DNA of 64,000 bases from Brevibacillus humidisoli (GCF_020923435.1 NZ_CP087263.1:186001-250000); one strand, 5' to 3'; positions 1 to 8,615 are shown, numbered from the stretch's first letter. Numbers and translations are program-made. The notes: generated by a model not told the origin, from the letters alone.

Positions 1-717
1 AGCGTGAAAGTAGAGATCGAAGGCGAACCGTATACACACGTACGGCAGTACAGTTTGTCCGATCGGCCTGGCAAACCGTATTACCGGATCAGTGTGAAGC
101 GGGAAGAGGCGGTCGGGAATAAACCAGCGGGCGTGGTCTCCTGCTATCTGCACGATTCGGTGAAAGAGGGGGACGTGTTGGCGATAAGCGCACCGGCAGG
201 AGATTTTACGCTTGATAGAGAGAGCGAGTTGCCGGTCGTTTTGATCAGCGGCGGTGTGGGATTTACCCCCCTCCTCAGTATGCTAAACACAGTGGTGGAG
301 GAGCAGTCCTGGCGTGATGTTACCTATATCCATGCCGCTGTAAACGGGCGTGTTCACGCCATGCGAGAGCATGTCGCCCAACTGGCGCAAAACCATTCCA
401 GGCTAAAAGCGTATATCTGTTACGATTCTCCGACGCAAGAGGATAAGGTTCAGGGGTATTACGATAAAGAGGGGTACATTGACCTTGCCTGGCTTCAGTC
501 GATCTTGCCGGATCATCAGGCGCAGTTCTACTTCTGCGGACCCATCTCATTTATGAAGACGGTTTACGCCGCTTTGAAGCAGTGGGGAGTACCCGATGAG
601 CAGATTCGTTACGAGTTCTTTGGGCCGTCCGGAACCTTGGTGGATCAGGAGCCAACTGCGGATGGGAAATCGGAGGTGGCTAATCAGGCCGTGGACAGGT
701 CATCAGTCGGCGCGTAA
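1..717 (+). CDS. hmp: Flavohemoprotein (NO dioxygenase), C-terminal part, cut by window edge
   Basis: The reading frame is open from base 1, so the start lies outside the window. The visible 238 residues are the reductase half of a flavohemoglobin, which oxidises nitric oxide to nitrate in the cytoplasm with NAD(P)H. Seen: an FAD-binding RQYSLSD motif near the beginning, the nucleotide-binding GGVGFTP stretch, the YFCGP motif, and the YEFFGP ending typical of Hmp. Full-length relatives are about 400 residues, so the N-terminal globin domain is missing only because of the window edge. The tail after FFGP (about 25 residues, Glu/Ala rich) is longer than usual. A strong terminator follows directly, so this is the last gene of its transcript. 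Without the globin half a related ferredoxin-type reductase cannot be fully excluded. Confidence 0.88.
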   Translation, partial: SVKVEIEGEPYTHVRQYSLSDRPGKPYYRISVKREEAVGNKPAGVVSCYLHDSVKEGDVLAISAPAGDFTLDRESELPVVLISGGVGFTPLLSMLNTVVEEQSWRDVTYIHAAVNGRVHAMREHVAQLAQNHSRLKAYICYDSPTQEDKVQGYYDKEGYIDLAWLQSILPDHQAQFYFCGPISFMKTVYAALKQWGVPDEQIRYEFFGPSGTLVDQEPTADGKSEVANQAVDRSSVGA

Positions 718-732
718 AACGGGTATCAGCCA

Positions 733-797
733 AGAAGGGGCGTGTCTCCCTGGTAGTTTCGGTCTACTCTGGAGACAGCCCCTTCTGCTTTTTTGTG
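733..797 (+). terminator. Intrinsic terminator after hmp
   Basis: AGAAGGGGC and GTCTCC on the left pair with GGAGAC and GCCCCTTCT on the right, followed by a T-rich run. It lies just after the hmp stop and before the convergent spermidine synthase gene, so it could serve both. Confidence 0.85.
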
Positions 798-806
798 ATT
801 GGCGAG

Positions 807-1667
807 CTAGAGAGACAATCGCTTTCTCATGAATTGGGGCAGCTGGAAACAGCGCTGCAGGATATCCTGGTTTACGTATTGCGTTTCCTTGTCAAAGCGG
901 AGTTCCTCAGGTTCGGGCAGTTCGCGCTTGCTGCCAAGCGTGAAACTCCACAGCCCTCCCGGGTAGGTAGGAACGACAGCGGTATACATCCGGGTAACCG
1001 GGAACAGGCCGTTGATCCGACTATGAGTCTGCTCCAGTACGTCGAAGTGGAAGATGGGCGATTGGCTCTGACAGACCATCAGGCCATCTCGTTTTAGGGC
1101 ATTGTAGATGTTTTGGTAAAAATCTCGTTCAAATAATTGCTTGGCCGGTCCGACCGGATCGGAAGAATCGACGATAATCACGTCATAATGTTCGGATGCC
1201 TCTTTAACGAATTCCACTCCATCCCGATAGAGGAAGCGGACACGCGGATCGGACAGATTTCCTGATACATCCTGCAAATGCTCCTTACAGACTTCGACGA
1301 CCAGTTCGTCGATTTCCACCATGTCGATCTGTTCGACACTCGCATACTTGGCCACTTCCCGGGCCGCTCCGCAATCGCCTCCACCGATGATCAGGACTGA
1401 TTTCGGGTCCGGGTGGAGGGAGAGCGGTACGTGGGAAATCATCTCGTTGTAGATGAACCCGTCAAGTGAGGTGGTCTGCACCACTCCGTCCAGTACAAGC
1501 ATTCGTCCGAAATCGTAGGAGTCGAGAATCATCACATGTTGGTACGGGGAGTGTTCCGAAACGACGATTTCCTTTACCCGGTAGCTTAGCTTTAGATTTT
1601 CCCGTTCGTTCTCCGTAAGCCAGAGATCTCCGTTCGCTTCCTGGATATAAGCTGGTAATTGTTGCAT
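807..1667 (-). CDS. speE: Spermidine synthase
   Basis: Transfers the aminopropyl group of decarboxylated S-adenosylmethionine to putrescine, making spermidine in the cytoplasm. The 286-residue length fits the family. Seen: an N-terminal beta domain with YQHVMILDSYDFGRMLVLDG, the SAM-binding GGGDCGAAREV (family usual GGGDGGTLREV), the acidic VEIDE strand end, and the catalytic DSSDPVGPA loop. The C and A in the glycine-rich loop depart from the common form. I chose the ATG at 1667 because AAGGAGGTTG sits just upstream; a longer frame to 1745 runs through a hairpin leader and looks non-coding. speD and speA/B are not adjacent, and the kinase gene is divergent. A polyamine synthase of slightly different amine preference remains possible. 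Confidence 0.9.
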   Translation of the reverse strand: MQQLPAYIQEANGDLWLTENERENLKLSYRVKEIVVSEHSPYQHVMILDSYDFGRMLVLDGVVQTTSLDGFIYNEMISHVPLSLHPDPKSVLIIGGGDCGAAREVAKYASVEQIDMVEIDELVVEVCKEHLQDVSGNLSDPRVRFLYRDGVEFVKEASEHYDVIIVDSSDPVGPAKQLFERDFYQNIYNALKRDGLMVCQSQSPIFHFDVLEQTHSRINGLFPVTRMYTAVVPTYPGGLWSFTLGSKRELPEPEELRFDKETQYVNQDILQRCFQLPQFMRKRLSL

Positions 1668-1693
1668 TTTCAACCTCCTTTGCCTTGTATGGA

Positions 1694-1754
1694 AAAGAAA
1701 AAAGCCCATATTGCCTGGGCCAAGTTCCCAACTGTCAATCCCCATTATCCATTA
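1694..1754 (-). promoter_or_regulatory. speE leader: -10-like box and terminator-like hairpin
   Basis: On the minus strand, a TATAAT sequence (plus coordinates 1749-1754) precedes the speE leader. Between it and the gene, GCCCA-loop-TGGGC is followed by six T residues (about 1698-1720), about 30 bases before the ATG. No gene lies upstream on this strand that could need a terminator, because the next gene is divergent. The hairpin therefore sits in the 5' leader and may act as an attenuator. The -35 region is poor, and the stem is only 5 bp. Confidence 0.35.
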
Positions 1755-1896
1755 TAACGAATAAAGAAGGCAAGTCGCTATCATGGATTCCCATCCCGGA
1801 CATTTCGCTCATACGAATCCCTTATGTTCCCATTTTTCCGAAAACATAATAAAATAGTGATTGAAAGTCACAACATTCCCATTAAGGTTGGTGTCT

Positions 1897-3072
1897 ATGA
1901 TTTACGACAGTAGTAACAGTTGGATGCAAGCGTTCCTTGAGGCACATAGAGGCACCGTCACTCGGGCTTGGTTTCGAATGGTAGAGGAAGAGAACCAAGA
2001 ACAGCCATATCTCAATACGGTTCTGGAAGAATATGCAGAACACTTCTACGAGCTGCTGATAGATCTGGAAGTACCTATTGAACAGCACCCCAACTACGAA
2101 TGGATCTTCCGCATTTGTCGTTCTGTTGAGCGGAATCTCACGCCGCTTCACACCTTGTTGGAAATGTTTCACCTCTTGCGACTTTCGATCCTAGAATCTC
2201 TATGTCCGTACATATTCCAACGTCAAATCCCGCCGGAGCAGACCATGCCGGCAGTGTTTTCACTGCACAGGAGAATTGATACGATCCAGAAGGAGATCAG
2301 CAATACCTATTTGCAGCAGATCACGTTTCAATTGATGAAGCAGCGGGATGAGACGATCGGACAATTGCACAACGACAGGCTGAACCTATTGGGGAGAATG
2401 GCAGCCAGCATGGCGCATGAATTGAAGAATCCGCTGTTTGCGATTGAAGGCTTTCTGCAGCTGATAGAAGCAGAGCTGTCCTATGAAGAGCGAAATAAGG
2501 TAAAACGCTATCTCGATGTTGTACAGCGGGAATTTAAAGGTTTGTACGGTCAGATTACGGGATTTCTCAGTTTTTCCCGAAATCAGCAAATGGAAGAATC
2601 GATCATCTCTTGCCGATTGAGTGAGCTGGTGGAATCGGTTTTGGAACTGGTCCGTCCACGGCTGAACAGCGAGGGGGTGGAGATTGAGCTGGACCTGCAG
2701 TTGGATCCTCCGCTCCAGATCCAGCGAGTCGCCTTGCAGCAGGTCTTGTCCAATCTTTTGAACAACAGTCTGGATGCGCTTTCGGGCGGTTCCTATCCAA
2801 AGCTGATTCGAATTCGCAGCTATGAGGACGAGAACAGTTATTACATCGACATTACAGATTACGGAGCAGGTGTACCGGAACACCTCAAGGAATCAATCTT
2901 TACGCCGTTCGTGACGAGTAAAAGCAACGGCACAGGGCTGGGGCTGCCGATCTGCAAACAAATTATGGAGAAGAACGGGGGCAGTATCAGCTACACTTCT
3001 GACACTGGGGAGACGGTCTTTACGCTCCAGTTTTTCAAAGATAGTTCACCGCTTTATCAAGATGAGCACTGA
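1897..3072 (+). CDS. Cytoplasmic sensor histidine kinase (sporulation-kinase-like)
   Basis: A two-component kinase of 391 residues. Seen: an all-helical N-terminal sensor region of about 150 residues resembling RsbR-type N-terminal domains; a dimerisation/phosphoacceptor helix with MAHELKNPLFAIEGFLQLI, the phosphorylated His being about residue 174; an N box (LSNLLNNSLDAL); and a G box (GTGLGLPICKQIM). There is no membrane segment, so it should sense an internal signal. The H-box resembles the KinA-KinE family that feeds the sporulation phosphorelay, but no response regulator is adjacent, which is also usual for such orphan kinases. I prefer the ATG at 1897 with AAGG nine bases upstream; a TTG at 1861 in the same frame is possible. 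The assignment to sporulation is inference. Confidence 0.8.
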   Translation: MIYDSSNSWMQAFLEAHRGTVTRAWFRMVEEENQEQPYLNTVLEEYAEHFYELLIDLEVPIEQHPNYEWIFRICRSVERNLTPLHTLLEMFHLLRLSILESLCPYIFQRQIPPEQTMPAVFSLHRRIDTIQKEISNTYLQQITFQLMKQRDETIGQLHNDRLNLLGRMAASMAHELKNPLFAIEGFLQLIEAELSYEERNKVKRYLDVVQREFKGLYGQITGFLSFSRNQQMEESIISCRLSELVESVLELVRPRLNSEGVEIELDLQLDPPLQIQRVALQQVLSNLLNNSLDALSGGSYPKLIRIRSYEDENSYYIDITDYGAGVPEHLKESIFTPFVTSKSNGTGLGLPICKQIMEKNGGSISYTSDTGETVFTLQFFKDSSPLYQDEH

Positions 3073-3157
3073 AAGCTGAAAACGGTCTACGGGATCCTTG
3101 GCAAGAAAGCGGTGCCCTGTGCTGAGTGAGTCGAGTGGTTTTCCCGGAAATCTGCAA

Positions 3158-3192
3158 GGCGGCACAAGGAGGTATGTACCGTAAGTGCCGCC
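3158..3192. repeat. Inverted repeat between convergent genes
   Basis: GGCGGCAC (3158-3165) and GTGCCGCC (3185-3192) form a perfect 8-bp stem with a 19-base loop between the kinase and dps genes. There is no T run on either side, so it is a weak candidate terminator shared by the two converging transcripts. Confidence 0.4.
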
Positions 3193-3215
3193 ACTGACAT
3201 GGAGCGAACAGGGAC

Positions 3216-3668
3216 TTATTTGGCCAAAAAGGAAGTAAGCATCCAGCGGTGTTTTTCCAGGCTGCTGCGCATCCCGATCAGGATGTCGGCCGTGGCCTGG
3301 TCATTTTCGTTTTCGGAGTTTTGAATCCCCTGTTTCAGTTCGGAGATGATCGTCCCAAAGTCGTTGGCGATGTTTTGCACCATCTGTTGGGGCGTCTCAT
3401 TTCCGGTTGCTTCTGTAATGGTTGCACGCTGCAAAAAATCCCTCATCGTGGCCAACGGTTTGCCGTTGATCGCCAGCAGGCGTTCCGCCAGTTCGTCCAG
3501 ATAACCAGTGATCTCATCGTAAAACTCCTCAAACTTGGCGTGTAGTTCGTAAAAGTTCTCCCCTTTTACAAACCAGTGGTAGTTGTGCAGCTTGATGTAC
3601 AGGACGCCGCAGTTGGCGATCTGTTTGTTCAGCACGTCAGTTAGCGTTTGTGTCGCGGTTGCTTGCAT
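3216..3668 (-). CDS. dps: Dps-family DNA-protection / mini-ferritin
   Basis: A 150-residue protein of the Dps family, which forms 12-subunit shells that oxidise and store iron with peroxide and protect DNA in starved or stressed cells. Seen: the N-terminal helix with LHNYHWFVKGENFYELHAKFEEFYDE, carrying the His and Asp/Glu ligands of the intersubunit ferroxidase centre, followed by the helical body ending in EKHRWMLTSFL. The length and the WFVKG..F..LH..FEE pattern match Bacillus MrgA/Dps. The ATG has GGAGAGG about nine bases upstream. I see no clear PerR box in the short upstream region before the decayed gene fragment. It appears monocistronic. Confidence 0.93.
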   Translation of the reverse strand: MQATATQTLTDVLNKQIANCGVLYIKLHNYHWFVKGENFYELHAKFEEFYDEITGYLDELAERLLAINGKPLATMRDFLQRATITEATGNETPQQMVQNIANDFGTIISELKQGIQNSENENDQATADILIGMRSSLEKHRWMLTSFLAK

Positions 3669-3748
3669 CTGTTACACCTCTCCTGTAAAAAGTCATCAGG
3701 CCTATTGTTTCCTTTGCCAGCGGATTTATGAATCATCTGCTTTGGATT

Positions 3749-3960
3749 TCAACTGATCCCAGTCTCCGCCAGCTCGCCTGGCCACAGAGGCAGTTCCATC
3801 CAGGGGGTCACGTCTTGTTCCAGTAAAAAAGATTGGTCTACCCAGGTTAATCGGGCGTCGGAACCAGATACGTCGATACATTCTTGCAGGAAGCGGCCCA
3901 TGGTTAACCGGTGTTTCGGTCCTACGGCGTTAAAGAGACCGGTTTGGATGCTGCGAAATA
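3749..3960 (-). pseudogene. 3' remnant of an NAD-dependent epimerase/dehydratase (SDR)
   Basis: Translating the minus strand gives an open frame ending at a TGA at 3749-3751 that reads, in pieces, IQTGLFNAVGPKHRLTMG, FLQECIDVSGSDARLTWVD, and VTPWMELPLWPGELAETGIS. This is the characteristic C-terminal end of extended SDR epimerases (GxFNxxGP, SDAxxTWV, PWxELPLW). About 70 residues of a protein normally near 330 remain. Upstream of about 3960 the sequence passes straight into the ribosome site and start of the next, oppositely oriented gene, so the 5' three quarters are gone. No start codon with a ribosome site is seen. This fills the otherwise empty stretch between dps and the membrane-protein gene. 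Confidence 0.8.
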
Positions 3961-3991
3961 TGGAAAAACACGTTGATGGAGGAGGATCTGT

Positions 3992-4756
3992 TTGCGCAGC
4001 TACGATATCGTTGGCAAGTTGACGGGAGCAGGAGCCGTCTTGTTGATTGTGATGTGTGTGTTGCTTATCGGGCAGCTTGATTACGTGGACTCGCTAGGGA
4101 GGATCTTGTTCTCCGATCTAGAGGGGGCGATGAAGCTGGTGCTCTTCATCGGATCCATTGTTTATGTGTACGGGATCGGCTATTCCCTGCTCGTGGATGG
4201 TGCCGCCAAGCTGCTTCGTCTCGACAGCGCTGTTTGGAGGTGGGGATTGCACGCGATTGGCGGGTACTTGTTTTTCTTTCTGTTCATGCGGTTTGACATC
4301 TGGCTTGTGCTCAGCTTCGGAACGCTCGGAGCACTGATCGCCTCCATCTTTTTTGCGGCTGACCGGTTCATTCGCCGCAAGTTCTGGCGGCTTTTCTGTG
4401 CCTATGGGGCACCTGTTCTGCTGGGTCTGCTGCTGATCGCCAGTCCATACGTCCCCGCGACCAAAGTAGGGTGGGAGGAACAGCGAACCGACGGTCGTCT
4501 CGAAGCCTCATATCAGTTTTTCCACGGAAAAGAGCCGATTCCAATCCGCGCGGAACAAGGGCAAACGATCACGTTTTCGGTGGACGGGGAGTCAGGCTAT
4601 CATGTCGTGGGGCCAGACGGGGAACTGGTCGCTATGGAGGAACGAGCCGCAAACGAGTTGGCCGTAGAGGTGCAGGAGAGCGGCACGTATACGCTCACGA
4701 TAGTCGGCAACAAATCGGAGAACGGTCACATCACAGTGGTCTGGCAGGTACAGTGA
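3992..4756 (+). CDS. Membrane protein with four helices and an outer beta domain, unknown function
   Basis: Not recognised. Seen: 254 residues with hydrophobic segments at about 15-32, 50-68, 85-105, a split stretch at 108-120, and 137-153, then about 95 residues of soluble, Gly/Glu-rich sequence ending in a strand pattern (GTYTLTIVGNK, HITVVWQVQ) resembling C-terminal pre-peptidase or immunoglobulin-like folds. With this topology the tail is probably outside the cell. The TTG at 3992 is preceded by GGAGGAGG at ideal distance. The gene appears to have replaced the 5' part of the SDR pseudogene on the other strand. The following regulator gene could be co-transcribed. No function should be assigned. 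Confidence 0.75.
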   Translation: MRSYDIVGKLTGAGAVLLIVMCVLLIGQLDYVDSLGRILFSDLEGAMKLVLFIGSIVYVYGIGYSLLVDGAAKLLRLDSAVWRWGLHAIGGYLFFFLFMRFDIWLVLSFGTLGALIASIFFAADRFIRRKFWRLFCAYGAPVLLGLLLIASPYVPATKVGWEEQRTDGRLEASYQFFHGKEPIPIRAEQGQTITFSVDGESGYHVVGPDGELVAMEERAANELAVEVQESGTYTLTIVGNKSENGHITVVWQVQ

Positions 4757-4831
4757 GCGTAAAGAAGAGATTGTAAGACAACTACATTTCAAGTATTATC
4801 GAAATATAGATGCAGGAAGGGGGAGTATGAA

Positions 4832-5536
4832 TTGAATGCCAATCCAAACCTGGCAGAAGTAGTTTCTCTGATGGCAGATGCTTCACGGGCAGCCATGTTG
4901 ACCTGTTTACTGGACAAACGGTTTTACACGGCGAGCGAGTTAGCCTATGCGGCAGGTGTCACGCCCCAGACGGCCAGTTTTCATTTGGCCAAACTGGTTG
5001 AGGGGGGAATGGTGAAAGTGGAAAAGCATGGCCGCCACCGCTATTTTCAGCTCGCAGATGAAGAGGTGGCTTATCTGCTGGAATCGCTGCTTTCTCTCTC
5101 CCGACCTCCTGAGGTGAGATCGCTCAAACAGTCGATTCAGATGAGGGAGTTGAAACAGGCGCGAATGTGCTACGATCACCTGGCGGGGCTGCTAGGTGTA
5201 CAGTTGACGGGGTCGCTGGTGCGACAGGGGTGGCTGGAGACGTTGGATGATGAACAGAACTTCCAGGTAACAGCCAGAGGAGAGACGTTTTTCGCTGAGT
5301 TTGGCCTCGATCTCAAGGAGCTAGGAAATCGGCGGCGCGCCTTCTCCCGCAAATGCCTCGACTGGAGTGAGCGTCAGCATCATCTGGCGGGTGCGTTGGG
5401 ATCTGCTGTGGCCTCCAGACTGCTCCAACTTGGCTGGATCAAAAAACGCCCGTCAAGTCGGGCGATTGAGATCACGGCTGATGGCAGCAGAGGGTTGCAA
5501 GACGTGTTTGGGATCAGGCTGGAAGGGGAGCAGTGA
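4832..5536 (+). CDS. ArsR/SmtB-family winged-helix regulator
   Basis: A 234-residue DNA-binding repressor candidate. The N-terminal 90 residues show the ArsR fold: MADASRAAMLTCLLDKR, the recognition helix region VTPQTASFHLAKLVEGGMV, and the wing HGRHRYFQLAD. The C-terminal 140 residues are an effector or dimer domain not resembling metal-binding short ArsR proteins and lacking a Cys pair of the CxC metal site, so a metal ligand is unlikely. The start is a TTG at 4832 with AAGGGGG upstream; the ATG at 4827 is followed by a stop after two codons and cannot be used. It lies 75 bases after the membrane protein and may control that gene, but no operator was identified. Confidence 0.82.
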   Translation: MNANPNLAEVVSLMADASRAAMLTCLLDKRFYTASELAYAAGVTPQTASFHLAKLVEGGMVKVEKHGRHRYFQLADEEVAYLLESLLSLSRPPEVRSLKQSIQMRELKQARMCYDHLAGLLGVQLTGSLVRQGWLETLDDEQNFQVTARGETFFAEFGLDLKELGNRRRAFSRKCLDWSERQHHLAGALGSAVASRLLQLGWIKKRPSSRAIEITADGSRGLQDVFGIRLEGEQ

Positions 5537-5606
5537 TTCAATCAAACCATCCTGCTCCGTCAAAGTACAGCGTGAGAGAGGGGAGCAGGCGGAGGATAGC
5601 TGTGGT

Positions 5607-5774
5607 TTAGTCCGCTTTTCCGGTGGCTATCCCGCCTGGCTGTTCGGGCGGCTGGATCGTTCTCGTCTCAGAGGTGGTCCGGGTCTTCAATTGTTCGGGT
5701 GAACCAGTAGCGTGCGTGCCCAGCTTTTCCAGTTCCTCTTTGGCGATGTCGGATGAGTAGTCTGACTTGGACAT
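5607..5774 (-). CDS. Small hydrophilic protein, 55 residues, unknown
   Basis: A short gene with a very good ribosome site (GGAGGTGATC, six bases before the ATG at 5774). The product begins MSKSDYSSDIAKEELEKLG and is polar, rich in Thr, Glu and Pro, with no membrane segment. Small polar proteins of this sort in spore formers are often spore-core or stress proteins, but I do not recognise this one. The same frame stays open upstream to 6068, yet that extension crosses the leader of the lytS gene and has no protein-like character, so the short start is preferred. Confidence 0.65.
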   Translation of the reverse strand: MSKSDYSSDIAKEELEKLGTHATGSPEQLKTRTTSETRTIQPPEQPGGIATGKAD

Positions 5775-5990
5775 ATGCGGATCACCTCCCTTGCGAACCA
5801 TATTCATGCACCCTGCGGTGGTAGCTGATGCCCTGGGTTTGATCTGTTTCCTCTGCAAACAGAACAGTTCCATGATAGCTTGCACGGGGAACAACACGTT
5901 TATGCGGTCAGGATGGCGGCACACGGATTGGGATTGGACCATCTGTACAGAATCAGAATCAAGAACAGACCAGTGAAAGGAGGGCGCACT

Positions 5991-7754
5991 GTGTGGGATT
6001 TGCTTCTCTCGATGTTTGAACGGCTTTGCATCATCGTAACCGTGGCGTTCGTTGTGACGCGGTTTCACTTTTTTCGGCGAATCATGAACAAGGCAAAGGT
6101 TACCGCTTCGCAGCGGCTGGGTTTTGTGCTTGTGTTTGGCTTCTTTGGCATCATCGGTACGTACACAGGATTAATCTTTCATACCGATTCAACCAGCTTC
6201 TCCCGCTGGGCGCTCACCCTTGACCAACAAGAGGCGATCGCCAACTCGCGCGCCATCGGGGTGGTGATCGCCGGATTGCTTGGCGGCTGGAAACTAGGTC
6301 TGGGAGCAGGTCTGATCGCCGGTGTGCATCGTTATCTGATGGGAGGATATACGGCCCTGGCCTGCGGTTCGGCCACGGTTGTCGCCGGTGTGCTGGCTGG
6401 GTTGATTCACAGGCGGTATCATGTGACCTCGTCCCGTTCGTTTCTGGTTGCCTTTGTTGTCGGTTTTCTCGCGGAAGCGATCCAGATGGGGATTATTCTG
6501 CTGATTGCTCGCCCGTTTGAGGAAGCCTGGATTCTTGTGCAAAATATCGGGATTCCGATGATGCTGGCCAATGGCATCGGGACAGCCTTGTTTATCCTGA
6601 TCATCCGCAATGTGGTTAGCGAAGAGGAGAAGATGGGAGCGATGCAGGCGCACAAGGCTCTGCGATTGGCTACGTTTACCCTGAGTCATTTGCGCAAGGG
6701 GCTGAGTGTCAGCTCAGCGCGTGTAACCTGTGAGGTTTTGTTGAAAGAGGTTGTGGCATCAGCAGTTGCGATCACTGACAAGGAACACGTTTTGGCACAT
6801 GCTGGCTTGGCTTCCTCCCATCACCGTACCGGTCAGGCCATTAAGGCGGAGGCCGTCCATCGAGTTCTCTCCACCGGTGAGCTTCTCGTTACGGATGAAG
6901 CGGATGTCACCTGCGGTGAGCGATGGTGTCCGCTACAGGCAGCGATTATTGCGCCGCTAAAACAAAATCAGCAAACGATCGGGACGGTTCAGTTTTTCTT
7001 CCGTTCCCCCAAAGAGATCTCCCCGATGGTGGTGGAGATGGCCAGAGGATTGTCCGGTTTGCTCAGTCAGCAGCTGGAGATGGCTGAGATGGATCAAAAG
7101 GAACAATTGTTGAAGCAGGCGGAGATAAAAGCACTGCAGGCCCAGGTCAGCCCGCACTTTTTGTTTAATGCCCTCAATACGATTATTTCAATGATTCGCA
7201 GCGATCCGATGAAGGCGAGAAAGTTGCTTGTCTCCCTGTCCCACTTCTTCCGTCAAAACTTGGCCGGCACGACAGCAACCGTAACCACACTGGAGGAAGA
7301 ATTAAAGCATGTAAAAGCATATCTGGCGATCGAAGAAGCTCGTTTTGCCGATAAGCTGCAGGTGGTGTACGAGGTAGCGGAAGAGGCGCTTGCCGCTCAA
7401 GTCCCCCCGATGTCCATGCAGCCGATCGTGGAAAATGCGGTAAAGCACGGATTGCGGCATCTGCCTAGGGGCAGCCGGCTGACGATCTCGATCAAGCGGG
7501 TGGCGTCAGGGGTACAGGTTGCGATCCGGGACAATGGTTCAGGGATGGATGAACAGACGCAGCAACAGCTGACTCGTCAGCAGCTTTCGTCTGCGGAAGG
7601 GACGGGCATCGGCATCTACAACGTGCACCGCCGCTTGATCATGGCATTCGGCGAACAGGCAGGACTCGCCTTTCAGAGCGAGGCGGGATGTGGAACGACC
7701 GTCTCGTTCACGGTCCCGTTTCAGACTAGCGAGAAGGAGGTGATGGTCCCGTGA
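5991..7754 (+). CDS. lytS: LytS-type sensor histidine kinase (5TM-5TMR_LYT)
   Basis: A 587-residue membrane kinase. Seen: an N-terminal hydrophobic block of about six helices (residues 1-190) of the 5TM-5TMR_LYT type; a GAF-like region (about 215-350); then the LytS kinase core with QAQVSPHFLFNALNTI (phosphoacceptor His in the HFLFN motif), the N box (PIVENAVKHGL) and the G box (GTGIGIYNVHRRL). The GTG at 5991 is chosen because AAAGGAGG lies seven bases upstream; the longer frame from 5880 has no ribosome site. It overlaps the regulator gene by four bases, so the two are translationally coupled. Position beside cstA suggests a pyruvate or peptide signal, as in E. coli BtsS; the B. subtilis relative also responds to pyruvate. 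Confidence 0.92.
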   Translation: MWDLLLSMFERLCIIVTVAFVVTRFHFFRRIMNKAKVTASQRLGFVLVFGFFGIIGTYTGLIFHTDSTSFSRWALTLDQQEAIANSRAIGVVIAGLLGGWKLGLGAGLIAGVHRYLMGGYTALACGSATVVAGVLAGLIHRRYHVTSSRSFLVAFVVGFLAEAIQMGIILLIARPFEEAWILVQNIGIPMMLANGIGTALFILIIRNVVSEEEKMGAMQAHKALRLATFTLSHLRKGLSVSSARVTCEVLLKEVVASAVAITDKEHVLAHAGLASSHHRTGQAIKAEAVHRVLSTGELLVTDEADVTCGERWCPLQAAIIAPLKQNQQTIGTVQFFFRSPKEISPMVVEMARGLSGLLSQQLEMAEMDQKEQLLKQAEIKALQAQVSPHFLFNALNTIISMIRSDPMKARKLLVSLSHFFRQNLAGTTATVTTLEEELKHVKAYLAIEEARFADKLQVVYEVAEEALAAQVPPMSMQPIVENAVKHGLRHLPRGSRLTISIKRVASGVQVAIRDNGSGMDEQTQQQLTRQQLSSAEGTGIGIYNVHRRLIMAFGEQAGLAFQSEAGCGTTVSFTVPFQTSEKEVMVP

Positions 7755-8491
7755 TTCGGGTTGTCATCATCGATGATGAATTGTACAGCCGTGACGAGTT
7801 GAAGCATCTGCTGCAGGAATACCGCGATATCCAAGTGGTGGGAGAAGCCGATACAGGGGTGCGTGGTCTGGAGATTGTGATGACAGAGGAGCCGGATGTG
7901 ATATTCGTCGATATCGAGATGCCGGAGATGACCGGGGTGAGTATGGTAGAGGCGATCCAAAAGCTTAAAAAGGTACCGGTGATCGTCTTTGCCACCGCTT
8001 ACCCCGATTACGCGGTCAAGGCGTTTCGCCTGCAGGCGCTCGACTATCTCTTGAAGCCGTTTGACGAGGAACAGGTCGCTGATACGGTGGATCGGATCCG
8101 CAGCGCTCTCGCTGCTGCCCGTCCTACTGCGACGCACGGGGAGCGGAAGCAAGAACCTTCCGTCGGGAAGCTGGCGGTAGAAGATGGTGACGGGATTGTC
8201 TACCTGGCTCCACAGGAGATCCTGTTTGTCGGATGCGAAAACAAAACCACCTATATCTATACCAAGGACCGGCAGTACACCTATCGAGGTACGCTGAAAG
8301 AGACAGAGCAAAAGCTGAGCGGCTATCCCTTTTGCCGAACCCACAAAAGCTACCTCGTCAATCTGGACGCGGTGGAACAACTGATTCCCTGGTTTCATGG
8401 GGCTTATACGATCAAGCTGGTCGGCTGCAGAGAAAAAATACCGGTCAGTCGCAACTATGTGAAAACACTGCGCGAGCGTCTTGAACTGTAA
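7751..8491 (+). CDS. lytT: LytT-type response regulator (LytTR DNA-binding)
   Basis: A 246-residue partner of the preceding kinase. Seen: a receiver domain (IDDE at residues 7-10, phosphoacceptor Asp at about 54 in FVDIEMPEMTG, Thr in ATAY, Lys in LKPF), a short linker, and a C-terminal LytTR domain (about 140-246) with CENKTTYIYT, FCRTHKSYLVNL and IPVSRNYVKTLR. LytTR proteins bind paired direct repeats; I could not define such repeats with confidence in the 124 bases before cstA. The GTG start overlaps the kinase stop. Its most likely target is the adjacent cstA gene, by analogy with BtsR/YpdB systems; this is inference from position. Confidence 0.92.
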   Translation: MIRVVIIDDELYSRDELKHLLQEYRDIQVVGEADTGVRGLEIVMTEEPDVIFVDIEMPEMTGVSMVEAIQKLKKVPVIVFATAYPDYAVKAFRLQALDYLLKPFDEEQVADTVDRIRSALAAARPTATHGERKQEPSVGKLAVEDGDGIVYLAPQEILFVGCENKTTYIYTKDRQYTYRGTLKETEQKLSGYPFCRTHKSYLVNLDAVEQLIPWFHGAYTIKLVGCREKIPVSRNYVKTLRERLEL

Positions 8492-8581
8492 CGCATGTCG
8501 TCGTCTGCAATCGACAGGATAGAGAGCGATTTGTACATGTTGTCGGGATTTGTCCCAAATATGCGCCTTTTCTTGTTAGTA

Positions 8582-8595
8582 TGTAAGCGCATCCA
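8582..8595 (+). promoter_or_regulatory. Candidate cre (CcpA) site before cstA
   Basis: TGTAAGCGCATCCA matches the cre consensus TGWAANCGNTNWCA at 12 of 14 positions and lies about 20 bases before the cstA start. cstA of B. subtilis is a known CcpA target, which makes the match more credible. The match is imperfect and no clear -35/-10 pair was identified. Confidence 0.4.
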
Positions 8596-8615
8596 AACAG
8601 AAAGGAGCAGTAGGC

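Noticed and set aside
5777..6068. N-terminal extension of the 55-residue minus-strand protein
   Set aside because: The extension crosses the lytS start region and is not protein-like; the internal ATG has a perfect ribosome site.
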